Part shown: positions 35,828 to 43,954 of the stretch, in pieces
Position numbering within the stretch: position 1 is the stretch's first letter
Layout: each line of letters begins with the position of its first letter
Assembly (NCBI RefSeq): GCF_001939065.1
Contig: NZ_MPSZ01000001.1
Location: forward strand, 434,001 to 498,000
Length of the DNA: 64,000 bases
Direction of reading: 5' to 3'
Source of the DNA: Exiguobacterium indicum HHS 31
Lineage (GTDB): Bacteria > Bacillota > Bacilli > Exiguobacteriales > Exiguobacteriaceae
Program-made: the position numbers and the translations under genes
The notes under the pieces: generated by a model
What the model was told of the DNA's origin: nothing
Database searches by the model: none
The model's input: only the letters and a program-made list of their open reading frames with translations

Positions 35828-36265
35828 ATGCACACGATTGAAATACCTGTCCGGTACGCCGAGACGGACATGATGGGCATCGTCTATCATTCGAACTATC
35901 TCGTCTATTTGGAACTCGCACGGACAGAATTAATCCAGTCCTTGGGTCTTGATTACAAGGAGATGGAAGATGCGGGTTATGTCTCCCCGGTCACGAATGT
36001 CAATCTCGATTACAAACGCTCGTTGACGTACGGTGATACAGCGGTCGTCACGGTTTGGATTGATCATTACGATGGACTACGGACGATTTATGGCTATACA
36101 GTCAAACATCCGGACGGGAAACTTGCGGTATCTGCGAAAACGACACACGTCGTCGTCAAGAAGGAAAACTTCCGACCGATTCGCTTGCCAAAGGTGTTCC
36201 CGAACTGGCACGAAATTTATGAGAAGATGAGTGAGACGGACGCAGCACTCTTAACGGAAGCGTGA
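35828..36265 (+). CDS. yneP: acyl-CoA thioesterase YneP (hot-dog fold)
   Basis: 145 residues of the YbgC/4HBT thioesterase family. RYAETDMMGIVYHSNYLVYLELARTELI contains the catalytic Asp region and the hot-dog helix. AAGGGGGAAGC precedes the ATG. The same gene lies between aconitase and plsY in B. subtilis. Substrate not known; short-chain acyl-CoA hydrolysis is likely from family knowledge. Confidence 0.9.
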   Translation: MHTIEIPVRYAETDMMGIVYHSNYLVYLELARTELIQSLGLDYKEMEDAGYVSPVTNVNLDYKRSLTYGDTAVVTVWIDHYDGLRTIYGYTVKHPDGKLAVSAKTTHVVVKKENFRPIRLPKVFPNWHEIYEKMSETDAALLTEA

Positions 36266-36277
36266 AGAGATGCATCA

Positions 36278-36315
36278 AAAGCGGAATCGATTTTTGAATC
36301 GGTTCTGCTTTTTTC
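36278..36315 (+). terminator. terminator after yneP
   Basis: AAAGCGGAATCGATT pairs with AATCGGTTCTGCTTT (two G-U pairs), followed by T-run. Confidence 0.82.
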
Positions 36316-36428
36316 TTTTTTCAGCTTTTTCAGTCTGAACAGTAAAATTTAGCACTTGGTACTAACGACCGATGACAAAGTCAGAATCATTTGCGAAAAT
36401 AAAGAAGCTGAAGTAAGGTAGGGACTTA

Positions 36429-36482
36429 CTCTATCTGTCGGAAGTAGACTCGACGGATGGAACGATTAGCGGTAACATAGAG
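36429..36482 (+). promoter_or_regulatory. structured leader of the VanY-like gene
   Basis: ATCTGTCG (36433-36440) can pair with CGACGGAT (36451-36458), and CTCTAT (36429-36434) with ATAGAG (36477-36482), just before the Shine-Dalgarno. No known riboswitch recognised; the structure may be fortuitous. Confidence 0.25.
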
Positions 36483-36510
36483 AAGCATAAAAAGAAGAGG
36501 GGTCTTACTC

Positions 36511-37542
36511 ATGAAAAAAATCGTAACCGTCAGTACGTTAGCGCTTCTCCTTGCAGGATGTAATCCTGGGGATCAACAAGCGGATGATACAACGAAAACG
36601 GAACAGAAATCAGATGAGACAAAACAATCAAACGACGAAACGAAAAAAGAAGACACAGCAAAAGACACGAACAAAGACGAAACAAATAAAACAGACGAAA
36701 CAGCAAAAGACGATACGTCAGAAGAAGCAAAACAAGAAGACAATTCGTCTGACGCGGCAACGCAAGAAGATCAAGGTTCTTCGGATGAGACGAAAAAAGA
36801 AGAAGAACAAAAAGACGATACACCAGCTTCAGAGAACAAAACAGAAGACAACAAAGACGAATCGACGGATAAACCGGATAGTTCATCTCAGGATCCAGAA
36901 CAAGAGAAACCGTCGAAACCAGAAGATGAAACACCGGACGTCGATAAATCAGCAAATGCCAAAGCAAATCTATCACTTGGTAATCTCGTCGTCGTCAATA
37001 AGAAATACGGCTTGCCGATCGACTACAAGCCATCGGATCTTGTCGTCCCGAACGTCAGCTTCTCATACTCGGGCGTGCTCGAGCAAAGCTACATGCGGGC
37101 GCCGGCTGCGAAACAGATGGAAAAGATGTTCGCCGCTGCTAAAAAAGAAGGCGTGACATTGAACGCTGTCAGCGGATTCCGTTCAGGCGCACGTCAAAAA
37201 GTATTGTATAATAATTATGTCGCACGTGATGGCAAGGCAGCTGCTGATCAATATTCAGCTCGTCCTGGTAACAGTGAGCACCAAACAGGTCTTGCTTTTG
37301 ATATTTCGGCACCAAGCGTTGGTAACGGGTTAACAGCTGCCCTTGGTGATACGAAAGAAGGAAAATGGATTGCGAATAACGCAGCCAAATATGGTTTCAT
37401 CGTGCGCTACGATCGTGGTTTCCAATCACGGACAGGCTATACGTATGAGCCATGGCACATTCGTTATGTCGGTGTCGATGTCGCGACACAAATTAAAAAT
37501 AACGGACAGACTCTTGAGGAATATATGAAAGTCGGTCACTAA
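36511..37542 (+). CDS. VanY-type D-Ala-D-Ala carboxypeptidase lipoprotein
   Basis: 343 residues. Lipoprotein signal [17 protein letters not shown], then about 130 residues of disordered Glu/Asp/Lys/Thr/Ser repeats (about 20-150) that would span the wall. The peptidase M15B domain follows: [26 protein letters not shown] (zinc His and Asp) and [10 protein letters not shown] (catalytic Glu and zinc His). It trims terminal D-Ala from peptidoglycan stems. All catalytic residues are present. AAGAGGGG lies before the ATG. It is followed 17 nt later by plsY. Confidence 0.9.
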   Translation: MKKIVTVSTLALLLAGCNPGDQQADDTTKTEQKSDETKQSNDETKKEDTAKDTNKDETNKTDETAKDDTSEEAKQEDNSSDAATQEDQGSSDETKKEEEQKDDTPASENKTEDNKDESTDKPDSSSQDPEQEKPSKPEDETPDVDKSANAKANLSLGNLVVVNKKYGLPIDYKPSDLVVPNVSFSYSGVLEQSYMRAPAAKQMEKMFAAAKKEGVTLNAVSGFRSGARQKVLYNNYVARDGKAAADQYSARPGNSEHQTGLAFDISAPSVGNGLTAALGDTKEGKWIANNAAKYGFIVRYDRGFQSRTGYTYEPWHIRYVGVDVATQIKNNGQTLEEYMKVGH

Positions 37543-37559
37543 GAGGTTGGAGGTTGACT

Positions 37560-38174
37560 ATGATTGAAATCATAGGGATTTTAGTTCTTGGCTATCTGCT
37601 TGGTTCGATACCGTTCGCACTTCTTGTCGGGAAGTGGGGACACGGGATGGATATTCGCCAACATGGTAGCGGGAATCTCGGAACGACGAATACGTTCCGT
37701 GTCTTGGGAAAAAAGGCGGGAATCATCGTATTGATCGGTGATTTCGGAAAAGGAGCCGTCGCAAGCCTTGTTCCAATCTTAATGGGAGCAGATATACATC
37801 CGTTGTTTGCTGGATTAGCAGCTGTCATCGGTCATATCTATCCGATCTTCGCGAAGTTCAAAGGCGGAAAGGCAGTTGCGACGTCCGGAGGGATGTTGCT
37901 CGTGACGAGCCCTGTTCTGTTCATCTTCCTGCTCGTCTCCTTTTTGACGACACTTCGTCTAAGCCGGATGGTGTCGCTCAGTTCAATCGTGGCGGCAAGT
38001 GTCGGAATCGTTGTTTCCATCACCATCGGCTTTTTGACGAACGATTGGATCGTTCCGACGTTCTTTACGGTTCTTGCTTTGTTCGTCATCTTCAAGCACC
38101 GCGAGAACATCCAACGGATTCGCCAAGGAACAGAATCTAAGATTCCACTCTTTGCAAAGAAACCGTCTGAATGA
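37560..38174 (+). CDS. plsY: glycerol-3-phosphate acyltransferase PlsY
   Basis: Membrane acyltransferase that uses acyl-phosphate to make lysophosphatidate, the first step of phospholipid synthesis. 204 residues, five to seven membrane segments. Conserved loops are [31 protein letters not shown] and [13 protein letters not shown]. The ATG at 37560 is spaced seven bases from GGTTGGAGG; the TTG at 37554 is too close. In B. subtilis plsY (yneS) is at the same end of the syntenic block. Confidence 0.95.
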   Translation: MIEIIGILVLGYLLGSIPFALLVGKWGHGMDIRQHGSGNLGTTNTFRVLGKKAGIIVLIGDFGKGAVASLVPILMGADIHPLFAGLAAVIGHIYPIFAKFKGGKAVATSGGMLLVTSPVLFIFLLVSFLTTLRLSRMVSLSSIVAASVGIVVSITIGFLTNDWIVPTFFTVLALFVIFKHRENIQRIRQGTESKIPLFAKKPSE

Positions 38175-38180
38175 GTCATT

Positions 38181-38227
38181 AAGACGCATCTACATCTCGT
38201 TCATTGAGATGCGGATGCGTCTTTTGT
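38181..38227 (+). terminator. terminator after plsY
   Basis: AAGACGCATC/GATGCGTCTT outer stem with an inner ATCTC/GAGAT stem, followed by T-rich tract. Confidence 0.8.
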
Positions 38228-38287
38228 TTGTGAAAAAAGTCGGATAACGGACGAATTCAACGACATTTCATAGGAACTACACGTTTA

Positions 38288-38315
38288 TTTACATCGGATT
38301 TACAAGACCTTTACA
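38288..38315 (+). promoter_or_regulatory. three TTTACA repeats at 11-bp spacing (PhoP-like boxes)
   Basis: TTTACA at 38288-38293, 38299-38304 and 38310-38315, each separated by five bases, so one helical turn apart. A weak -10 TACACT follows at 38325-38330. PhoP of B. subtilis binds TT(A/T/C)A(C/T)A repeats with this spacing at about -60 to -20. The matching geometry is seen; the regulator is inferred. Confidence 0.55.
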
Positions 38316-38365
38316 GACGTTCGATACACTAGAACTAGAACTTGTCTGTGAAGGGGGAAGCGCAC

Positions 38366-39130
38366 GTGTCGTTGTTAGGAGAAGAGCGGAAATCACGCAT
38401 CATGGAATGGCTGGAAGAGGAAGGGAAAGTCATGACGAAGGATTTGATCGAACGTCTCGATGTCTCGGGAGAAACGGTACGACGCTACTTAGAGGAACTC
38501 GAACGGGAACGGCAATTGAAGCGCGTCTATGGTGGCGCCATCTATCAAGGAGGAAAACGAGAGACGCCGATCTCACGTCGGACGGATCAATTGTCTCGCC
38601 GTTTAGCGCGTTATGCGAAAGGATGGCTCAGCGATTATTCCTGTATCTTTCTTGGTCGAGGTGAGCCGGTCGAGCATCTGTTGCCGTATTTAACGGGGAA
38701 CGCGACGATCGTCACGAACTCACTGATGGTCGCTAGTCACTTGGAGCAGTGCCGTAAGACTGGACCGTTCAAAGGTGAAATTCGATTACTCGGTGGAACA
38801 GTCGATGCCTACGGGCAGACGGTCGGAGTCGAAGTCTTGCAGGCGCTCGATGCTTACGCTTTTGATGCTTGTTTTCTATCGTTTGACGGTGCTGAAATCG
38901 AGCGTGGCTTCGTCAGCGATGATATTGAATCCTCACTGATTCAAAAAGCCGTCATCAGTTGTACGAAGGACGTCTATGCCTTTTTGGCAAATGATGAATT
39001 CCAGGGCAATCGTAAATATAAGGTGGCAGAGTTCCGCCGTGCGAAGATCGTTCTCAGTCCAGCCTCCTATCCACCATCGTGGGAGATGAAACTGTTCAAC
39101 GAACGCGTGAACTGGATGGTCGTCTCATGA
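38366..39130 (+). CDS. DeoR/GlpR family regulator
   Basis: 254 residues from the GTG at 38366 (GGGGG eight bases before it). N-terminal DeoR helix-turn-helix: LGEERKSRIMEWLEEEG, TKDLIERLDVSGETVRRYLEELE. The C-terminal sugar-phosphate sensor domain has GGTVDAYGQTVG and CFLSFDGAEIERGF, but the usual GxT-x-x-x-hinge looks reduced (FLGRGEPVEHL). It lies 25 nt before a CutC-family gene and behind three PhoP-like boxes. Its effector and targets are unknown. Confidence 0.82.
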   Translation: MSLLGEERKSRIMEWLEEEGKVMTKDLIERLDVSGETVRRYLEELERERQLKRVYGGAIYQGGKRETPISRRTDQLSRRLARYAKGWLSDYSCIFLGRGEPVEHLLPYLTGNATIVTNSLMVASHLEQCRKTGPFKGEIRLLGGTVDAYGQTVGVEVLQALDAYAFDACFLSFDGAEIERGFVSDDIESSLIQKAVISCTKDVYAFLANDEFQGNRKYKVAEFRRAKIVLSPASYPPSWEMKLFNERVNWMVVS

Positions 39131-39155
39131 TACACTGATGCGGGAGGGATGCATC

Positions 39156-39818
39156 ATGTTAGAAATCATCGCATCGACCGTAGAAGAAGCGGTCGCAGCA
39201 GAACAAGCCGGAGCGGACCGGATCGAGCTCGTTTCCGCATTATCCGAAGGTGGGTTGACGCCGAGCTATGGACTGATTCGTCAAGTCGTCTCGACGGTCG
39301 AGATTCCAGTTCACGTCCTCGTTCGACCACATAGTAAGTCGTTCGTCTATTCGAAATCAGACGAAGAAACGATCATCACGGATATCGACTTGATCCGAGA
39401 ACTCGGTGCTGCCGGGATCGTCGTCGGCTCATTGACCGCAGACGGTCGCGTCGACGAAGGCTTCCTTGGTCGAATCATCAAACATAAAGGGGAACTGTCA
39501 CTGACGTTCCACCGGGCGATCGACAGTAGTCGTGATATTCTCGAAGCGGCAGAAGTGCTCGCTGATTTTCCGGAAGTCGACCGGATCTTGACGTCGGGTG
39601 GTCAAGCGACGGCACTAGAAGGTAAAGAGACAATCACTCGCTTGATCGAGGACCATCCGGACTTGATTATCTTACCAGGTTCCGGGATTACGCTTGAGAA
39701 TGCGGAAGCACTTCTTGAGGCGACGAAGGCATCGGAACTACATGTGGGTTCCGCTGTCTTACAAGACGGTATCATTCAAAAAGAACGTGTTGAGGCATTG
39801 ACGCGACTTCTGCGCTAA
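39156..39818 (+). CDS. cutC: CutC family protein
   Basis: TIM-barrel protein of 220 residues with LEIIASTVEEAVAAEQAGADRIELVSALSEGGLTPS at the N-terminus, LVRPHSKSFVYS, and ILTSGGQATALEGK near residue 145, all CutC hallmarks. CutC has been linked to copper homeostasis, but a direct copper role is doubted and no copper genes are near. GGGAGGG precedes the ATG. Likely cotranscribed with the DeoR-type regulator. Confidence 0.9.
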   Translation: MLEIIASTVEEAVAAEQAGADRIELVSALSEGGLTPSYGLIRQVVSTVEIPVHVLVRPHSKSFVYSKSDEETIITDIDLIRELGAAGIVVGSLTADGRVDEGFLGRIIKHKGELSLTFHRAIDSSRDILEAAEVLADFPEVDRILTSGGQATALEGKETITRLIEDHPDLIILPGSGITLENAEALLEATKASELHVGSAVLQDGIIQKERVEALTRLLR

Positions 39819-39832
39819 TCCTATACCGCACG

Positions 39833-39877
39833 AATCCATTTTTCAAATCTTATGAGATGAGAGAAATGGATTTTTTT
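39833..39877 (+). terminator. terminator after cutC
   Basis: AATCCATTT/AAATGGATT with an inner ATCT/AGAT stem, followed by seven T. Confidence 0.75.
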
Positions 39878-40004
39878 GTATGTGTTCGTGACGGATTTTC
39901 GACGATTCCGTGACGCGTTTGAAAAGCAGAGCGGGATAACTAGGTTTTTCAACGGGACTACGCTAGAATCAAAGATGGAAATAGTGGAAATGAAGGAGTA
40001 CGAC

Positions 40005-40640
40005 ATGAACCCTAAACAATTAAAACAAGACGCCCTTGGTACACTAAAAGGACGTTGGCTGGTCGGGCTAAGCATCTCGATCATCTACTTCCTGATCTTT
40101 GCGCTTGCAGCAAGCCGGATGTCCTTTGACCAAGATGACATCGACAGCATGGTCCGTTTCATCGGACTGAACATGGTCGTAACGATCGTGCTTGCTCCGG
40201 TGACGGTCGGACGAACGATTGCTTACTTACGCTTCACACGCGGGGAATCTGCTGGCATCGGAACGTTATTCGAAGGATTTTCTTCGTTTCGACGTGCTTT
40301 CCGGACGATTGCTGCTTACGCGATCGTGACGGTATTGGTCTATGTCGGATCATTTTTGATTTTACCGGCATTGTACTTTTATCTAGCGTATCGCCTTGTA
40401 CCGTACATTTTGGTCGACCGACCGGAATTGTCGTTTTGGCAAGTACTCGGTGAGAGTCGTCGGATGATGAAAGGGCATAAGCGTGAACTGATCATGCTTT
40501 ACCTGAGTTTCATCGGTTGGGGTATCCTCGCACTACTTAGTACTGTGGGGGTCATCTTCTTGACGCCATACTTTGATACGACGATGGCACACTTCTATGA
40601 ACGCTTGAAACCAACACGTCAATCATCCGTCGAGGGATGA
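40005..40640 (+). CDS. DUF975 membrane protein
   Basis: 211 residues, beginning MNPKQLKQDALGTLKGRWLVGLSISIIYF, the typical DUF975 opening (basic amphipathic helix, LKGRW, then membrane). About five hydrophobic segments; central FEGFSSFRRAFRT and PYILVDRPELSFWQVLGESRRMMKGHKREL are conserved in the family. The start at 40005 has AAGGAG six bases ahead; an earlier in-frame start was rejected for lack of a site. Function unknown. Confidence 0.85.
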   Translation: MNPKQLKQDALGTLKGRWLVGLSISIIYFLIFALAASRMSFDQDDIDSMVRFIGLNMVVTIVLAPVTVGRTIAYLRFTRGESAGIGTLFEGFSSFRRAFRTIAAYAIVTVLVYVGSFLILPALYFYLAYRLVPYILVDRPELSFWQVLGESRRMMKGHKRELIMLYLSFIGWGILALLSTVGVIFLTPYFDTTMAHFYERLKPTRQSSVEG

Positions 40641-40645
40641 ACGAA

Positions 40646-40688
40646 AAAAGCCTGTACATTACGTCAGTAGACGTAGCGTACAGGCTTT
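40646..40688. terminator. bidirectional terminator
   Basis: AAAAGCCTGTAC pairs with GTACAGGCTTTT, inner ACGT/ACGT stem; between convergent genes. Confidence 0.85.
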
Positions 40689-40691
40689 TGC

Positions 40692-41573
40692 TCATTCTAC
40701 CGAAGCGCGTGAACGTTCGGCGAGCAACAGATAAAGTGCTTGTGTACCGGAATCGGCATGACCCAGCTCAGCAAGTTGTTCATATAAATCCTTCGTCAGT
40801 GCAAGACCAGGTGTCGCAATGCCCATTTCAGCGCCGCGTTCGAGGGCAAGACGCATATCCTTGATGAAGTGTTTGACGAAGAAACCAGGTGAGTAGTTTT
40901 CAGCGATGACGCGTGGAATCAAGTTCTCAAGACTCCAGCTACCGGCAGAACCAGATTTGATCGTCTCGATGAATTGCGTCGGGTCAATCCCGGACCGCGT
41001 GACGAACAACAGCATCTCCGCTGTTCCGATCATCGAGCCGGCGATTGCGATTTGGTTCGCGAGTTTCGCCGATTGTCCTTTACCAGGACCACCGAAGAGT
41101 GAAATCGATTTTCCCATCGCTTCGAATAATGGCTTCGCTTGTGCGAAAGTCGCTTCTTCACCACCGACGAGAATGGCGAGTGTTCCGTTCTTCGCACCGA
41201 GGTCACCACCTGTGACAGGTGCGTCAAGTGCCTGAAGACCGCGTGCTGCCGCTTCCTGCGCGATGCGTTCTGCAAGAGCCGGACTGGATGTCGTCATATC
41301 GATCAGAATCGTTCCTGGTGCCGCATGATCGAGGATTCCGTCTTCGAAGTAGATCTGCTCGACGTCTTGCGGATAACCGACGATCGAGATGACGACGTCG
41401 ACATCCGTGACGACGTCTTGAATCGTATCGACGATCTCGACACCATCTGCTTCAAGGACAAGTCCTTTTTCTTTCGTACGATTGTATCCTTTGACTGTAA
41501 AACCTGCCTTGCGCAGATTGCGGACCATGCCTTGTCCCATGACACCTAATCCGATGAAACCGACTGTCTTCAT
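40692..41573 (-). CDS. beta-hydroxyacid dehydrogenase (3-hydroxyisobutyrate dehydrogenase family)
   Basis: NAD(P)-dependent oxidoreductase of 293 residues. The Rossmann opening is VGFIGLGVMGQGMVRNL, the substrate motif LDAPVTGGDLGAKNGTL is near residue 115, and the catalytic Lys lies in GKGQSAKLANQI near residue 170. It resembles YkwC/GarR types. The substrate is not determined. Its ATG overlaps the stop of the upstream ABC exporter (ATGA), so translation is coupled; the functional link is unclear. Confidence 0.88.
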   Translation of the reverse strand: MKTVGFIGLGVMGQGMVRNLRKAGFTVKGYNRTKEKGLVLEADGVEIVDTIQDVVTDVDVVISIVGYPQDVEQIYFEDGILDHAAPGTILIDMTTSSPALAERIAQEAAARGLQALDAPVTGGDLGAKNGTLAILVGGEEATFAQAKPLFEAMGKSISLFGGPGKGQSAKLANQIAIAGSMIGTAEMLLFVTRSGIDPTQFIETIKSGSAGSWSLENLIPRVIAENYSPGFFVKHFIKDMRLALERGAEMGIATPGLALTKDLYEQLAELGHADSGTQALYLLLAERSRASVE

Positions 41574-43315
41574 ACGTGATTCCCCCTTGCACGTTCCGTG
41601 CCGATGAATTGTTGCGTTACGAGCTTATTATACAATGGATTGTCGACGACAAGACGATCATGTGTCCCGATGCCGGAAATCCGACCATCTTCAAGGACGA
41701 TGATTTGATCGGCATGACGGACTGTCGCGAGACGATGGGCGATGACGAACGTCGTCCGTCCGACCATCAATCGTTCAAGTGCTTCCTGAACGACCCGCTC
41801 GGACTCAGAGTCGAGGCTTGACGTGGCTTCATCCAGCAATAGAATTTCCGGATCTCGGAGGAGTGCACGTGCGATCGCAATCCGTTGGCGTTGACCACCA
41901 GACAACTTGACACCTCGTTCCCCGATTTCAGTTGCATACCCCTCCGGAAAACGTTCAATGAACGTATCGGCATTCGCCATCCGTGCAGCCTCCCGGATTT
42001 TGTCTTCACTGACGTCTTCCGCAAGACCGTAAACGAGATTGTCACGGATCGTTCCCGATAAAACAGGGGAGTCTTGGGCAACATAACCAATCGCTTGGCG
42101 CCAAGACGATAACGTTAAATCAGCGATGGATTGATCTCCGAGTCGGATTTGCCCGGACGTCGGTTGATAGAATCGCTCCAGTATCGCGAATAATGTCGTC
42201 TTCCCGGATCCACTCGGACCGACGATCGCTGTCGTCTTGCCGCGTGGTAACGTAAAGCTGACATCCTGGAGGATGGGCGTCTCATTGTATCCGAATGATA
42301 GGTGATCGACCGTGACGTCCGTAAACTGACGCGGCGCAACAAGCGCTCCAGGTGCTTCCGGTGTCTCATCGAGCAGCTCGATGATTCGCTCTGTCGCCCC
42401 GCGAGCCTTCTGTAACTTCGTGATGAATTCAGTCATCGTCACGAGTGGCGTCATGATTTGGAACAAATAGAGTGAGAAGGCGACGAGTTCACCTGCTGTG
42501 ATCTGGTTCGTCGCGACGCGGTAGGCACCAAAGCCGATGATCAAGATCAACATCGTCGTCAAGGTGACGTTAAAGATTGGCAACAAAAGGGCTTGGATTC
42601 GTCCTTCCTTGACGCCATAGCCATAAAGATTCTCGATGCGAGTTTTCCCACGGTCGAGCTCATAGGATTCAGTCGCTTGCGATTTGACGAGTCGGACTTC
42701 ACCGAGCATCTCGGCAAAAAAACCGGATAATCCCGCGAGTTCCTTCTGAGTCTCACGAGATATCTTATGCAACTTCCGCACGAGCGGGATGATGATTAGT
42801 AGCGTCACGGGTACAGCGATGACCATGACGAGTGTCATTTGCCAGTCGAGGAAGAACAGGATCGTGATCGCTCCGATGATCGAGACGAGTGATGTCAGCA
42901 GGCGGACGAGTTGCTCCGACAGCAATTGCTGGAGTGTCGTAGCGTCACTATTGAGCCGAGAGACAAGCTCACCTGATTTCGTCTCATCATAGAACGGAAT
43001 CGATAAGGTCAACAGGTGTTTCCATAAGAGCGTCCGCAAATTGGCGACGATCCGTTGACCAACGATCTGTAACCAATAGATGGACAAGGCGTTCGCGACG
43101 ACTTGGACGACGAAGACGATCACGAACAAACTGATCAGCTGCGGAGTCAGTCGATCGACTGTAAAACCGTCAATCAACGTCTTTAAGAACCAAGGGATGG
43201 CGAGTGCTGCCAGCGCTTGGATGACGGAGACGGAAACGGCAGCGGATAATAATCCGACCGGGGGTTTCGTTTTTTTCAATAACAGGTAAAAAGATTGGAA
43301 CGTCGCAGCGTTCAT
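41570..43315 (-). CDS. BmrA-like homodimeric multidrug ABC exporter
   Basis: Half-transporter of 581 residues: six membrane helices and an intact nucleotide-binding domain (Walker A GPSGSGKTT, signature LSGGQRQ, Walker B LLLDEATSS with Glu, switch His in IAHRLATV). Long stretches match B. subtilis BmrA (YvcC), for example GERG-x-x-LSGGQRQRIAIARALLR. A full set of motifs suggests a homodimer. The start at 43315 follows AGAGGA; the frame extends further but without a site. It overlaps the downstream dehydrogenase. Confidence 0.9.
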   Translation of the reverse strand: MNAATFQSFYLLLKKTKPPVGLLSAAVSVSVIQALAALAIPWFLKTLIDGFTVDRLTPQLISLFVIVFVVQVVANALSIYWLQIVGQRIVANLRTLLWKHLLTLSIPFYDETKSGELVSRLNSDATTLQQLLSEQLVRLLTSLVSIIGAITILFFLDWQMTLVMVIAVPVTLLIIIPLVRKLHKISRETQKELAGLSGFFAEMLGEVRLVKSQATESYELDRGKTRIENLYGYGVKEGRIQALLLPIFNVTLTTMLILIIGFGAYRVATNQITAGELVAFSLYLFQIMTPLVTMTEFITKLQKARGATERIIELLDETPEAPGALVAPRQFTDVTVDHLSFGYNETPILQDVSFTLPRGKTTAIVGPSGSGKTTLFAILERFYQPTSGQIRLGDQSIADLTLSSWRQAIGYVAQDSPVLSGTIRDNLVYGLAEDVSEDKIREAARMANADTFIERFPEGYATEIGERGVKLSGGQRQRIAIARALLRDPEILLLDEATSSLDSESERVVQEALERLMVGRTTFVIAHRLATVRHADQIIVLEDGRISGIGTHDRLVVDNPLYNKLVTQQFIGTERARGNHV

Positions 43316-43439
43316 TTCAACACATCCTCTCTTTTCCATTGTCCGAAAGAACGAAGAAACGGTCAAATGGGAAACGCGACTTGACAAGAAATCTTTTGGT
43401 TTGTGACACTGATAGTGGAAACAACAAGGGAGGATTCAG

Positions 43440-43871
43440 ATGTCTATTTTCGTAGATGCAGACGGATGTCCCGTTGTCGATCTCGTCGTTCGACACCGAC
43501 AGGGACGTGACGTCTTTTTAGTTTGTGATACAGCACACCAGATGATGCGGGAGGGGGCGACGACGATCACGGTCGGACAAGGACCAGATGCCGTCGATTA
43601 CGCGATCGCCAATCGGATGAAACGTGGCGATCTCGTCGTGACCCAAGACTACGGTTTAGCAGCACTCGTCTTAGCGCGAGGAGGCTTCGCGATGGACCAA
43701 AATGGTCGTCAGTTTACGAACGAGAATATCGATCTATTGCTTCATACACGCCATGTCGGACAACAAATCCGACGAGCGGGTGGACGGACGAAAGGACCGA
43801 AAAAACGGACGCGCGATGCGGACCGGGCCTTTGAAGAGGCATTTCGCGCATTAGTGCAAAGCAGCATATAA
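43440..43871 (+). CDS. UPF0178 (YaiI/YqxD) protein
   Basis: 143 residues of the DUF188 family, a PIN-like nuclease fold. FVDADGCPVVD at the N-terminus, VGQGPDAVDYAIANRMKRGDLVVTQDYGLAA in the centre and RTKGPKKRTRDADRAFEEAF near the end are family signatures. Acidic residues are positioned as in nucleases, but no activity is known. A TTGACA -35 at 43381-43386 precedes it with a weak -10. Confidence 0.88.
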   Translation: MSIFVDADGCPVVDLVVRHRQGRDVFLVCDTAHQMMREGATTITVGQGPDAVDYAIANRMKRGDLVVTQDYGLAALVLARGGFAMDQNGRQFTNENIDLLLHTRHVGQQIRRAGGRTKGPKKRTRDADRAFEEAFRALVQSSI

Positions 43872-43954
43872 GGAAGACAGTACTCGAACTGTCGATCAAA
43901 TAGGGACCATGCTATAATTTGTAACAGGAATGAATTTTGAAAGGAGGATACACG

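Noticed and set aside
36551..37156. 201-codon plus frame, very rich in Arg, Lys, Gln and Thr
   Set aside because: A shifted frame of the repetitive spacer of the VanY-type lipoprotein; no start site and no complexity.
39900..39970. GTTTGA and GGGATA before the DUF975 gene, considered as a sigma-B promoter
   Set aside because: The spacer is only 10 bp, too short for sigma-B.
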